NCBI GenBank assembly: GCA_011317545.1
Contig: WUJK01000005.1
Location: forward strand, 310,001-374,000
Direction: 5' to 3'
Source: Coniella vitis
Taxonomy: Eukaryota > Ascomycota > Sordariomycetes > Diaporthales > Schizoparmaceae
Length of the DNA: 64,000 nt
Shown here: positions 1 through 13,010 of the stretch, one piece after another
Position numbering within the stretch: the first letter of the stretch is position 1
How the letters are laid out: every line of letters begins with the position of its first letter
Translations under genes and position numbers: made by a program
The notes under the pieces: generated by a model
Databases searched by the model: none
Told to the model about the DNA's origin: nothing
What the model saw: the letters and a program-made list of their open reading frames with translations, nothing else

Positions 1-1530
1 GATAGCTAGGAATAGGCCGAAGATACCTTTAACGACGAGGAGTCTATTACTAATATATATACTAGTAATAATAACGCCGAAGAGGACGATAAAGAGGCCT
101 ACTAAGATAAGGCTAACGACGATAATAACTATATTACTAGTAGTAATACTAATCGTACCTATATAGACGATAGTAGTAGTAATAGTAGTAGTAGTAACGA
201 TAACGATATCGGCATCGCTTATACTACTATTACCGGTAATACTAGTAATAAACGCCCTACGCTTACCTCTACTCCTACTAATACTTCTACTGCTAAGAAG
301 TAGCGTTCTACCGCTATTACTAATAGTAGTAACGCTAGGGCTAGGGCTATTAAGATAATAGCTCTTATTAAGGCTAACCCTCCTTATACTACCTATATTA
401 CTAACGCCCCTATTACTACTAATACTTAGCCTAAGGCTAAGACTAGTAAGAAGAAAACTAATATTATTAAGAGTAAGGGTAAGGCTATTACTCCTATTAC
501 CCCTATTAAGTATAAGAAGATATAAAAGGCTAATAAAGCTACTCCTAATAGCCGTTATATTATAACCTAGCGTAATATACCTTACGAGTAATATTTAATC
601 TTAATAATTACCGGTAAATCGCTTAGCGATTATTAGGATATTAAGGGTAATACCCGCTACTAACGCTATTAGTATAAGGGCTATACCCCTCTAGTTAACT
701 ACCTAATAACCGTTAGCTATTAGCTATATAACGCCCTATAGGAGGGTAAGGATAATACCCCCTATTATACTACTATTTATATAGCTAAGGAGGCCTATAA
801 TAAAGCATTAGTAGAGGGCCTTACCGAGTCGTCTAGTAAATCGGAGGAGGAGGTAGAGCCGGTTATATAGCCCTAGAAGCGCCCCCGCTATATCCTACCC
901 TATTACTACTAGTAATAATAGTACTAGCTATAATACTAGCCTTAGCGGTACTAATATTAGGCTATTATAGCTATTACTATTATTACTAGCACTAGTATTA
1001 TTTATAAGTAGGAGTATACCCCTAATACTATAGGCTTATTATAATTGCTTCCCGGCTTAATTACCCTTACCCTAGGTATTCCCGCCGACCGCTATACCGC
1101 GCTATACGCCCTTAGTAATACTATACGCTAAGTAATCGACCGTATATAATTTAATATACTTTAGCCCTAGATAGCCTATAATACGGCTATAAACTGCTTT
1201 AGTAGTTAATAATATAAGATTCTAATTAAACCCGCTTTCTTATAGAATAGTAGACCGTATTATACCTACTATATATATAATAATAAGGGTACTATTTATA
1301 GAGAATCTTTATAAACTATTTCTAAGAAGGTAGATTATACTTAATAGTTTATAAATACCCTTTATAAGTATATTTCGCGGAAAGGGGTATTAGGGGGCCC
1401 GGCTAGGCCCTCCGGCTAATCCCGCTATTTCTACTTAGTTACCGTATAGTATACCTAATACCGAAGCGAAAGCTTACTAGAATAGCCCGTTCTATAGCAG
1501 CGGCCTATCCCTAGCCGGCTAAACCGATAA
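1..1530 (+). pseudogene. Antisense ORF of LINE copy A (N-terminus outside window)
   Basis: On the strand opposite to the reverse transcriptase, a frame starting at base 1 runs for about 500 codons with only TAG/TAA interruptions, all explicable as former CAG, CAA or TGG. In order it reads: an acidic stretch (codons around EEDDKEA), a Ser/Asn/Asp-rich stretch, Lys-rich segments (KKK, KRKK), a region beginning near GKSLSD, a Gln/Tyr-rich stretch near 900-950, and a C-terminal region with LLPGL and PADR. The same frame recurs in copies B, B2, C and D. RIP removes TGA from all frames, so freedom from TGA is weak evidence. The composition and recurrence are better evidence. The function is not recognised. 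Confidence 0.5.
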
Positions 1531-4500
1531 TAATATACTTTAAAATCGCTATAACTAATCTTTATAGCTATAAAGAGAGCTAGCTATTAGCAGCTTAACG
1601 AAAGGGCCGGCTATATTATAGTACGAAAGCTTAGCCCCTAAGCGTTATATTAGCTAGATAAGATTACCTATTAATATATCTATTATATCTTCTTAGAGCT
1701 CCTAATTCCCTCTCGATATAGGGTTTATATACCTAAGGAAGTAAGGCTCGCTACCCGCCTTATTAAGGAGAGTATTATACCCCTCTTTATAAGGGTATTT
1801 ATAAGCTTATTCCTAGCTATACTCTTATAACTAGGGCTCTAGAGGATAGTTATTAATCGTCCCTTTATAAAGTATTATTTATAAAGGGCTTAAAAGCTTC
1901 GGAAAGCCTATTATAAGGTAATAGGCGTATTACCTTATAGTCCCTAGATAACCGAGGTACTATCTATATAAATAAATACCGCTAATAGTATTATTTTTAG
2001 CGCTAGCCGTAGTCTTATAAGCGCCCTAACCGCCTTAGCGTCGAAAACGTATAAGTATTCGTAAAATACCCTAATAATAATAGTAATAAATACTCTATCC
2101 CTTATTATAATATACCCGTAGCCTACCCTATATTTAGGTCCCTTTTAAACCTTAGAGCTATCTATATATATTACTATAATATCCGGTAATAGGGTTATAT
2201 ACTATATATTATAACGTATAGCTACTTCCTCCTTAGGGTAACCGATATTAGGGTCTAATATAGTATAATTAGGATATTAGGGGGTTAATAGGGCCGGTTT
2301 AGGTATAATAGGAAAGCTATATATAGCGTCCGTAAGGCGTATATTAAATACCCTAAGGTTATATCCTATAGGAGTATATATTCGTTTATAAAAGGGGTAT
2401 CTTATATCTAATAGAGTATACTATAAGCCGGCCCGGCGAACCGTTACTCCTAGCGTAAGCCTAGCTATAAGGAAGCCCGCTTTATAAAGGGCTATTATTA
2501 TATATACTATCTTCTATACCGGTAATACCCCTTTAGCGCCCTTTACTAATAGTTAATCCGCCTTCTTAAGCTATACTATAAGTATATAGCCCGATCGAAA
2601 CTAAGTATCTATTATATATATAAATATCGGGATAAATATTACCGTAACCGCCTTATAGAGGGATATTATAGGGGGGCTATATTATACCTTCCTAAAGCTC
2701 CTAAGGTAGGCTATAACCTTCGCTATTTTATAAACCCTTTCCTTAATATACCTCCTACCTATAAGATACTTATTAAATTAGAATCCTAGCTAATAAAAGC
2801 TAGCTACTTTAAAATAAGAGGGTATATTAGTAATAGGCTTTATACGCCTACTACCTATTATAATAGCCGGCTATACCGCCTCTTTACGCCTTAAAAAGTA
2901 GAAAATTTCCGTTTTCTCCGCTATAAACTATATTATATTCCTCGAAGCCTAATCGTTAACGCTTACTATATCCGTTTCTAGTAATATTATATTTTTCTCC
3001 GTACTATTAGATATATAAAGGAAGAGAATATTATCCGTATAATAGAAATACCTATTACTACCCTATAGAATAAGTTTAAAGAGGTAGATTATATATAATA
3101 CCGGCGAGAAAAGTAAGCCCTAGGGTATACTATATCTTACTAAGGAGAAACCCGTTATTAACTTATCTAAGCAGACCTATACTAGTTATACTACTAGGAA
3201 GGAGGTTATTAAACTTAATAATAGGAGTAGGAAACTAAGGATTCGTAGCTATATAACTAATCTATTAGGGAGGACGGTATTAAATGCCCCTTATATATCC
3301 CTAATTACTATTATAATAACCTACCCTCGGGAGAATATTAGCTCGATATTATATATAAATATTATTATAAAGTTTATTATAGAGCGTTTTAATAGCGCTT
3401 TATAATATTATAGGTTAAGGACCCCTTTAGTAAGTAGGATTTAGGAGAGCCTATATATAATTAGCCTCTTAAGCCCTTTAGAAAAAGTAGAAAGGAGAAT
3501 AATAGGCTTATATAACCTAAGGCTATCTATATCCCTCTTACCCGGCTTAAGGTATATCGATACCTTAGTATAACGCTAAGGTAAAGGAAAGTAACTTATA
3601 ATAAAGTAATAGTTATAAAGCCGAATTAAAAGGGGGCTAATATTATCCTAATACTCCTTTAGTAGGGATATCGAGGCGCTATTTACCCTAGGAGAGGTAG
3701 ATTTAACTCGGATAATATATTCCTTTACCCCCTTAAGTATAACTATATAACCCTATTAGAAATAGGCTTTAGAAGTATCCTAGCCCTCGAGCGGGTCCCT
3801 AATTAGGTTATTATCCCTAAAGAACCGCTAGAAAATCTTATCCCGTAATAGGCTTACTTTTTTAATAAGGTCCTTATATAATATACCGTCCCCTATATAT
3901 AATAGGGGAGCTTATAATAATATAATTAGCTTATATTACCCTATTATCCTAAAGATATCCGTATCCGAAGCTATTATATCGATCCTACCCTACTAAAAGG
4001 CTTACCGATATACTCGAATAGCCCCTTTAAAGGTATTCCTAGCTATTTAAAACTCCCTTAAATAAATCCGATAATTATATTAAGCCCTAATATACGCCCG
4101 GTATACCTCCTTTATCCTATTATCCTATTAAGGGGCTTAAGAATAAGGTTATAGCTATTACCCCGTTACCTTTAGGGCCTTTCCTTAAAGATAATTTAAA
4201 CGGGCTATTTAATTATTTAGAGAAGCCGGGCTTTCCGCTTATAAAAAGGGTAATATATCTATTAGCCCTATTTCTAGAAGGCCCTTAAAAGCCGAGAGGG
4301 ATTATAGATCTACCCGTAGCTATACTAGCTATTCCTAGGGGAGCGGATGATTATTACCGATAGTTATAATAAGGGTTTTATAATTAAAGCTAATATATAG
4401 ATTAGGAGTAACCTTTATAGCTATATTTAGAATATTAGAGAAGATTAGGTTAAAAACCCCCCCTTAAATATATATAAGGATACCCGGGGTATTTATAAAG

Positions 4501-6869
4501 AATATATCCCTAAATAGTATTTAATCTTTAACCCGGTTACTACCCCTTTTATTAGGTTTACCCGGCTTATAAGGAGTATAGATTATATTAAAATCGCCCC
4601 TAACTACCTATCTCTATATAAGTAGATTATTTAGTATATAATCGAATATTATATCCTCCCTAAGCGCCCGGTAAATATTAACTAAAAGGATCCCTAATAC
4701 CTTTAGCTAGAGTCTATCCCTTATAATAAAGGGCTATTACTACTTTATATATAGCCTATAACCCCGTTATATATATATTAAGACCCGGGGCTTATTACTA
4801 AATAACTCTTACTACCTTTCTTCGTAATAAGCTATTAAATCCCTTCCCTAGTTATCTACCGGCGAGAAAAGCTTATAGGTAGGGTACCTCTAAGTTCTCG
4901 TATTATATATTATATATAGCTCCTAAACCTATATAATATTTACCCCCTACTTAGTATAGAGTATTAGTAGTATAATATAAGTAGATTATTTCTTCCCTAT
5001 ATTCGTTTAGGTAATTATAAATAAAGCCCCCCGGCTATCGGAAGGGTATATCCTACTTATATATAAGGGGAGTAATAGTATTTAAGCCCCTTTAGGAGCT
5101 AAGGATTATAATTATATTGTTATTATCCTTAATTATATCCGCCGGGGGTATAAGCTTTCTCTTTATAGTAGGGCTAGGACCTTTTAGAAGTAGCATATTA
5201 GCCGGGTCGAGCTTTAAGCGCTATTATAAGCCGGTCGGCGGTATATAATTATAGATATTATTATAAGGCTACTTCCGGAAGGGGCCTTCGATAAACGGCT
5301 ATTCCGTAAGCTTAATAGGGGGTTAAAGCTCCCGCTAGCTACTAATAATATCTATAGCCGTATTTATATCGTTATAACGGGCTTTACCTATATTCTTAAT
5401 CCTCTTAAACTTAGAGATAAACGGGTAATAAAGCTACCTATTAACTATTATAGGGGCGGTAGTATAGCTAAGGTAACTAAAGCGGACCGGCTTATAATAA
5501 TTAATATACCTAGGGGGAAGTATATAAACCTCCCCTTCCTAAGTATATTAAGCGTTAGAATAGGTAAGGTACCGCCTGCTCCTTATATAACGCTTAGTTA
5601 AGTAGTAGGTAAGATAGCCGTTTATATAAAAAGAGAGCCTCTCCGTTTTTTATATTAGCCGGGTACGGGGTAGGTTAAAGACCTAGAAGGGTTATACTTT
5701 ATATAAAAAGGATATTAGTTAAGTAATAATACCCGTTATAGGGTTATATCTATTTATAGAAAGCCTATAGGAAATAAGCTTAACTCCCGTTTATATTATA
5801 ACCTCCTCCTGGATATACTCCTTAGGAAAAACCCTTTAATAGGTAAAGGGGTTATAAAGCTCCCTCGGAACCCCGGTTATTATATAGGTAACCTAGGTCT
5901 ATAGTATAATCGCCGAGAATACTTATATTAGCTCTAATAGCTTATCCCTTATAGGGTTAGCAAGAAGCTTATCCCGAACCTCCTTATTAATAAAGCGTAA
6001 AGCCTAGCCGGTAGGGGTTTTAATAACTATTATTATATTAGTTATAAGGATTTAAAGCCGAGTATAAATACTTAGCTTAAATCCCTAAAGGGGCAAGCTT
6101 ATAAGTATATTATAAGGGGTAGCCCTAAGGAGGATCCTTATATCCTATCCCCGCTACCGGTTATATTAAGGGCTAGATTTTCGAGTATAGTAAGTAAGCT
6201 CTACCGGGAGCTTAATAGCCGCGCTTATAACGGTAGCCTAGCTTTAACCCTATTAGGGGTATTAAGTAGGTAAAGGTACCTATTAGGGGTAGAGTATAAT
6301 CCGTAGAGTAGTAATAGGAGGAGTTAGGTATATCGGAATAGGCCGGTTAATAGCCGGGTCCGATAAAAAATTTTTAAGCTTACGCTTAGCTATAGCTAGG
6401 AGTTAGGAATATACCCTCTTTATATAAAAACGCTCCTCGCTCTATAGAGGGCCTTTAAAGGTATTAACTAGTTTTCTTAGGGTCTTATCTACCGTTAGTA
6501 GGATTATCTCCCGAGCTATAAACGTATAGCGTACGCCTATAAGGAGGGTTTTAATTATATTAGGGGTAAAGGGGTTATCTTAACGAGTAGTAGTATCCTC
6601 CTATAATTATAATATAGCGCTATAGTACCTCTTCTGCTATATAGGGGAGTAAATTAAATCCGTAATAGAATTAGTATCCGTCCTAGGTACTAGTCCCTTA
6701 GGCGGCGGCGAGCCGCCCTATATTACGTCTGTAGGTAGGGCCTCCTGCGAGGCTATCCCGCGATTATATTTGCTTATATATAAATAGGTTAGATATTAGT
6801 AAATTATTAGCAAAACCGTACGCACCCTTAATAAAAGCAGGCGTATATAAGAAAAGTGTCGGGAAGGAT
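1..6869 (-). mobile_element. Tad-like LINE copy A, 5' end complete, 3' end outside window
   Basis: This is a RIP-destroyed non-LTR retrotransposon. Its coding strand is minus: the 5' terminus lies at 6,869 and the element runs left out of the window. It aligns throughout with copy D read in reverse. The reverse transcriptase YxDD motif falls near 3,030 and the RNase H region near 2,180. The 5' end (inverse of the GTGTCGGGAAGGAT stretch) is shared with copies C and D and is followed at once by the interior of copy B, so A inserted into B. The 3' TSD is not visible. No frame is open, because every ATG and most Gln and Trp codons are gone. Confidence 0.85.
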
Positions 6870-9256
6870 GAGATATTTCTAATAATAAGGAAGCTACTAC
6901 TAATATATATACTAGAGATAATAACGCCGAGGAGGACGATAATAAAGCCTATTAGGATAAGGCTAACGACGATAGTAATTACGGTATTAATAATAATATT
7001 AACCGTACTTATATAGACGATAATAGTAGTAGTAATAGTAGTAGTAATAATAATAATATCGGTATCGCTTATATTATTATCGCCGGTAATACTAGTAATA
7101 AACGCCCTACGCCTATTTTTACTCCTATTAATACTCCTATTATTAAGAAGTAATATTCTACTACTATTATTAATAATAGTAATACTAAGGCTAAAGCTAT
7201 TAAGATTATAGCTCTTATTAAAGCTAATCCTCCTTATACTACCTATACTACTAACGCTATTATTACTATTAACGCCTAGCCTAAGGCTAAGATAGATAAG
7301 AAGAAGGCTAGCGCTATTAAGAATATAAATAAAGCTACTATACCTATTACTCTTATTAAGCGTAAGAAGATATAAAAAGTTAGTAAAGCTATTCTTAGCG
7401 GCTAACGTATTATAACCTAGCGCGATATACTTTATAAGTAATACCTAATCTTAATAATCGCCGGTAAATCGTTTAGCGATTATTAGGATATCGAAGATAA
7501 TACTCGTTACTAGCGCTATTAGCGTAAAAGCTATAGCCCCTTACCTAACTACCTAATAACCGTCGGTAGCTAGCTATATAATACCTTATAGGTAGGTAAG
7601 GATAATAGCCCCTATTATACTACTATTCGTATAACTAAAGAGGCCTACGATAAAGTATTAGTAAAAGGTTTTACCGAAGCTTTTAATAAGTTTAAGGAGG
7701 AGGTAGAGCTAGTTATTTAGCCTTAAAGGTATACCCGCTATATCTAGCCCCGCTATCGTTAATAATAATAATATTAGCTATAGTAATAGCTATAATAATA
7801 GTAATACTAAACTATTACTATTATTATTATCGGTATTAGTATTACCTACGATTAGGAGTATACCCCTAGCGCTATAAGCCTATTATAATTGCTTCCTAGC
7901 CTAATTACCCCTACTCTAAATACTCCTATTAACTGCTATACCGCGCTATACGCCCTTAGTAATACTATACGCTAGGTAATCGACTATATATAATCTAATA
8001 TACCTTAGCACTAGATAGCTTATAATATAGTTATAAATTACCCTAATAGCTAATAATATAAGATTTCGCTTAAACTCGCTTTCCTATAGGGCAATAGACT
8101 ATATTATACCTATTATATAAAAAGTAGTAAGGAAACTATTTATAGAAAGTCCTTATATATTACTTTTAAAAAGGCAGACTACGCCTAATAATTTATAAGA
8201 ACCTTTTATAAATACGTTTCGCGGAATTAGCTATTCGGGGGCCCGGAAAGGCCCTCTAGTTAATCCTACTACCTCCGCCTAGCTATAATATAATATATTT
8301 AGTATTAAAGCGAAAGCTTACCTAAATAGTTTACTTTATAATAGCGGCTTATCCCTAGCCGGCTAAAATAATAGTAGTATACCTTAAAGTCTTTATAACT
8401 AATCCTTATAATTATAAAAAGAGCTAGCTATTAACGGCTTAAAGAAAGGGCCGGTTATATTATAATCCGGTAGCCTAGCCCCTAAGTATTATATTAATTA
8501 GATAAGATTACCTATTACTATATTTATTATATCTTCTCTAAATATTTAATTCCCTCTCGGTAAAAGGTCCGTATACTTAAGGTAATAGGGCTTACTACCT
8601 GCTTTATTAGGGAGAGTATTATACCCCTCCTTATAAGGGTATCTATAAGCTTATTCCTAGCTATACCTATATAACTAGGACTCTAGAGGATAATTATTAG
8701 CCGGCCCTCCGCTATATAATATTCGTAGAAGGTATAAAAACTCCGAAAAGCTTATTATAAGGTAATAGGTATATTACCCTATAATCTCTAGATAACCGAG
8801 GTACTATCTATATAGATAAATATAGCTATTAACGCCGTTTCTAGCGTTAGCTATAGCCTTATAAGCGCCTTAACCGCTTTTATATCGAAAACGTATAAAT
8901 ATTTCTAAAATAACTTAGTAATAGTAGTAATAAGTATATTATCCCTTATAACGGTATACTTATAGCCTACCTTATACCTAAGCTTATCCTAAACTTTAAA
9001 GCCGTTTATATATACTATTATAGCGTCTAGCGGTAGGGTTATATATTATATATTATAGTATATAGCCGCCTCCTCCTTAGAATAACCAATATTAAGGTTT
9101 ATAATAGCCCGGTTAGGATATCGAGGAGGTAAAAGGGCCGGTTTAAATACTATCGGAAACCCGTATATAGTATTTATAAGATATATATTAAATACCCTAA
9201 GTTTATAACTAATAAAGGCGTATATCCGCTTATAAAGGGGGTACCCTATATCTAGT
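6870..9256 (-). mobile_element. LINE copy B fragment (host of copies A and B2)
   Basis: This is the interior 3' half of the same LINE family on the minus strand. It starts abruptly at the 5' end of copy A, inside the antisense-ORF region, and stops at 9,256, where the 3' tail of copy B2 begins. It is heavily RIP-mutated, with the antisense reading present from about 6,880 to 8,400 on the plus strand. Neither terminus of the copy is visible. It is the oldest layer of the nest that can be recognised on the left side. Confidence 0.75.
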
Positions 9257-10504
9257 ATTTATTTATTTAACTAAATTAACGCCGGACTAGTTACGCTAGT
9301 ATACCTCCTAAGGGGTATCTCGGCGTATACTACCTATCGTACTACTAAGGGGCGTATATACGCCTACTTAGTAGCTATATTCGTAGTATAACCCTAGCCT
9401 AAAAGCTGCTTTATAGCGTATTAGCTATATCCTAAAAGCTAAATACTCTAGGGATTAGTCTTAGAATAGAGTTATATAATACTATTCGTATAGCCCGTAT
9501 AAGGCTACGTTTTTATTAGGTTAGCGTATTATTATATAGTTACCGGACGTTAGATACTAGCCGAGACCGGTTCTAAAGCCGTTCTATATAAATACTATAT
9601 ATCGACTATATTAGCGATAACCTTACTAGTATAGAAGCCTAAGGGCGCCGTATTAGAAAGCCTGCTAGCTGCTAAGCTGCTACCGTAGCGTAGATATCCT
9701 TATAATAGTATAAAGTAATAGCTTAAAACGTATTAAAGATATACCTTAAGGCGTTTATTATTAATAGTTCGTAAAAATATATATCTCTCTACTAAGAATA
9801 GCTAGCCCTTTATCTATAGTTATAGATAATAGCTATTATAGCTAGTTATACCCTTATTATTATTAATAGTAGGGGTATTATACTATCTATTATATTTCTT
9901 CTACCCTTATTATAGCTTATTTAAACTCTCTCCTCCTTTTCCTTTCTCTCTCCTCCTCCCTTAATCTATTATATAGTAGTATAGCCGTATTATTACTACT
10001 AACCCTTACCGCCGCCGTATTATACTTTCCTCTAAAGCCCTAAGCGTAGTAATTATTATTACTATTACTATTATACATTCTAAGAAAGGAAGTAAGCGTA
10101 TCTACTCTCCCTAAATAAATATTAGGACTTATAATAGCTTACTAACGTTTTAAATTAATATATAGGTAAGTATACTAAAGCGCGCTATATTACGAACGCT
10201 ACTAATACTTATATAGCTAAGAAGCGTATATTACTCCTATTAATCTATATAAACTAGCCTAAGCCTTTAAAATACTATACCTAGCGCTATTATAAAGCGT
10301 TAAATCCTCTCTATACTATACCTATATAAATAGTATAATAACCGTAGTATATTACGCCGAGATAATATTCTAACCCTACTAATTAAATACTACTAATTAG
10401 TATATTTATTAATAGAATTTAAAGTTACTAAAAAGGATATTACCCTTATAATATACGGTATACTCCTATATAGCACTATAAAGCCGATTATTAATATACT
10501 TAAT
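9257..10504 (-). mobile_element. LINE copy B2, 3' part (tail, 3' UTR, start of antisense ORF)
   Basis: On the minus strand this segment ends at the left in a short tail of TAAA units next to a GTCCGGCGTTAA-like 3' end. It then carries the 3' untranslated region and the start of the antisense ORF. It breaks off at TAATATACTTAAT (10,492-10,504), where copy C is inserted. The same 13 bases recur at 50,107-50,119, where B2 resumes, so the two segments belong to one element now 39.6 kb apart. Confidence 0.8.
10492..10504. repeat. 13-bp target-site duplication of LINE copy C (left copy)
   Basis: TAATATACTTAAT lies immediately left of the TAAA tail of copy C and is repeated exactly at 50,107-50,119, after the 5' end of C. 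A TSD of this length fits target-primed reverse transcription of a LINE. Confidence 0.85.
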
Positions 10505-10619
10505 ATTTATTTATTTATTTATTTAATTAAATTAACGCCGGACCAGTTACGCTAGCATACCTCCTAAGGGGTATCTCGGCGTATACTGCCTATCGTACTG
10601 CTAAGGAGCGTATATATAC

Positions 10620-10624
10620 CCACC
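10620..10624. repeat. TSD of TRIM1 (CCACC), left copy
   Basis: CCACC flanks TRIM1 at 10,620-10,624 and 11,154-11,158. The empty site is visible in reverse in LINE copy D near 36,275-36,300, which has a single copy of the sequence. Confidence 0.85.
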
Positions 10625-11153
10625 TGTGACGGGCTGGCCCCTATGGGGCTCCAGGAATTAACTAGCGTTCCTGCGGCCGTCTCCGACGTATGGAACCTTT
10701 CGCTTAGGCAGTTGAGGCAAAAGGTACGCAATCTTCTGAATACGTTTTAGAAGATCTAGTTAACTTATTAGGTATATCGGGCGAAGGCAATATTATATAG
10801 GTAGGCCTATAATATTACCTCCCTTCTCTCCCTCTGATAACGTCGGACCCCTAAAGCTTACCCGTAACGTTGCTTTATAAGCCGAAGTTTATACGGAAGG
10901 GGTATCTAAGACTTTTAGTACTCCGTAGCTCGAACTTACGACCTTAGGTTTGTTCAGAAGATATATAACGGGCTGGCCCTTATAGGGCTCTAGGAATTAA
11001 CTAGCGTTCCTACGGCCGTCTCCGACGTACGGAACCTTTCGCTTAGGTAGTTAAGGCAAAAGGTACGTAATCTTCTAAATACGTTTCAGAAGATCTAGTT
11101 AACTTATCAGGCATATCGGGCGAAGGCAATGTCACATAGGTGGGCCTGTGATA
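10625..11153 (-). mobile_element. TRIM1: 529-bp miniature LTR retrotransposon
   Basis: Two 190-bp direct LTRs (10,625-10,814 and 10,964-11,153) flank a 149-bp non-coding interior. On its sense (minus) strand the LTR begins TATCACAGGCCCAC and ends CCCGTCACA. TATCTTCTGAA, complementary to a segment inside the LTR, abuts the 5' LTR and serves as a candidate primer-binding site. A purine tract AGAGGGAGAGAAGGGAGG followed by TAA (inverse of 10,815-10,835) abuts the 3' LTR. A 5-bp TSD confirms integration. There is no coding capacity, so it must be moved by another element. CA and TG dinucleotides are partly kept, especially in the LTR at 10,964-11,153, so it has been RIP-mutated less than its host. 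Confidence 0.85.
10731..10755 (-). promoter_or_regulatory. Hairpin in TRIM LTR, candidate self-priming site
   Basis: ATCTTCTGAA (10,731-10,740) and a RIP-altered TTCAGAAGAT (10,746-10,755) form a 10-bp stem with a 5-nt loop. The same 10-mer lies directly outside the LTR at 10,953-10,963. The transcript could therefore anneal its own LTR segment to the primer-binding site, as in the Tf1 self-priming mechanism. The mechanism is inferred; the complementarity is seen. Confidence 0.55.
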
Positions 11154-12477
11154 CCACCCAGCATATATATTCGTAATATAACCCCAGCCCGAAGGCTGCT
11201 TTATAGCGTATTAGCTACGTCCCAGAGGCTAAATACTCTAGGGATTAGTCTTAGAGCAGAGTTATATAATACTATTAGTATAGCCCGTATAGAGCTACGT
11301 TTTTATTAGGTTAGTATATCACCGTATAGTTACTAGACGTTAGATATCGGCCGAGACTAGTTCCGAAGCCGTACTATATACGTACTATACGTCGACTATA
11401 CTAGCGATAACTTTACTAGTATAGTAGCCTAAGGGCCCTACGCTAGAGAGCTAGCTAGCTGCTAAGCTACTAATATAGCATAGATATCCTTATAATAGTA
11501 TAGAGTAATAGCTTAAGATATATTAGAAACGTACCTTAAGGCGTCTGCTATTATTAGTCTATAAAAGTATATATCCTTCTACTAATAGTAGCTAGCCCTT
11601 TATCTATAGTTATAGATAATAGCTATTATAGCTAGTTATACCCCTATTATTATTAATAGCAGGGGTATAGCGCTATCTGCTATATTTCTCCTATACCTAT
11701 TATAGCTCGTCTAAACTCCCTCCTCCTCCTCCCTTCTCCCTCCTCCTTTCTTAATCCACTATATAGCAGTATAATAGCATTACTAACTATCGCCGCCGCT
11801 ATATTATACTCCCCTTTATAGTCCTAAGTATAGTAACTACTATTACTACTATTATAATACCTCCTAAAAAAGAAAGTAAGCGTATCTACCTTTCCTAATC
11901 GAATACTAGGACTTATAGCAGTCTACTAATATTTTAAATTATTATATAGCTAAGTACGCTAAAGCGCGCTATACCGCGAATACTATTAATACCCGTATAG
12001 CTAAGAAACGTATAATACTCCTATTAATCTATATAAACTAGCCTAAGCTCCTATAAATACTATATCTAGCGCTATTATAAAGTAGTATATCCTTCCTATA
12101 AGATACCTATATAAATAGTATAGTAAGCGTAGTATATTATATTAAAGCTAAGTTCTAATACTACTAATTAACTACTATTAATAAGTATATTTACTAATAG
12201 AAACTAAAGCTATTAAAAAAGGGACCGCCCCTATAATATACGGCGTACTCTTATATAGCGCTATAAAGCCGACTACTAACGTACTTAATAGTAATAACTA
12301 TATCTATAACGAAGATAAGGGCGATAAAGATATCCTATAGAAGGCCCTTAACGGTACCTTCGAGCTCGAGGACGAGGATAAGGGTAGTACCGAGGCTGCT
12401 AAGGATAGTACTAATAGCGAAGACGAGGTAGACTTGCTCTAAGATAGCTAGGAATAGGCCGAAGATACCTTTAGCGA

Positions 12478-12482
12478 TAAGG
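12478..12482. repeat. TSD TAAGG of the TRIM2-Gypsy1 composite, left copy
   Basis: TAAGG precedes TRIM2 at 12,478-12,482 and recurs right after Gypsy1 at 20,272-20,276. No TSD separates TRIM2 from Gypsy1. LINE copy C resumes in register after the right copy. Confidence 0.8.
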
Positions 12483-13007
12483 TGTAACGGGCTGGCCCCT
12501 ATAGGGCTCCAGGAATTAACTAGCGTTCCTGCGGCCGTCTCCAACGTACGGAACCTTTCGCTTAAGCAGTTAAGACAAAAGGTACGCAATCTTCTAAATA
12601 TATTTTAGAAGATCTAGTTAACTTATTAGGCATATCGGGCGAAGGCAATATTATAGGTAGGCCTATAATATTACCTCCCTTCCTCCTCTAATAATGTCGG
12701 ACTCTTAAAGCTTACCTGTAACGTTGCTTTATAAGCCGAAGTTTATACGGAAGGGGTATCTAAGACTTTTAGTACTCCGTAGCTCGAACTTACGACCTTA
12801 GGATTTTATTTAGAAGATATATAATAGGCTAGCCCCTATAGGGCTCTAGGAATTAACTAGTATTCCTATAGCCGTCTCCGATATATAGAACCTTTCGCTT
12901 AGGCAGTTAAGGTAAAAGGTACGCAATCTTCTAAATATATTTTAGAAGATCTAGTTAACTTATTAGGTATCTCGGGCGAAGGCAATATTATAGGTAGGCC
13001 TATAATA
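12483..13007 (-). mobile_element. TRIM2, second miniature LTR retrotransposon
   Basis: Two LTRs of 188 bp (12,483-12,670 and 12,820-13,007) and a 149-bp interior match TRIM1, with more RIP damage. Its sense 5' end is joined through three bases (TTA, 13,008-13,010, plus strand) to the 3' LTR end of Gypsy1. In sense those bases read TAA, the same three that separate the polypurine tract from the LTR in both families. Confidence 0.85.
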
Positions 13008-13010
13008 TTA

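Noticed and set aside
121..240. AGTAGTAAT-like simple repeats suggesting a microsatellite
   Set aside because: In frame they are Ser/Asn/Thr codons of the antisense ORF, degraded by RIP, and are found at the same place in every LINE copy.
12335..12589. 84-codon minus-strand open frame
   Set aside because: It spans the LINE C/TRIM2 junction and owes its length to RIP loss of some stops. It is the reverse of the antisense-ORF codons and of LTR sequence.
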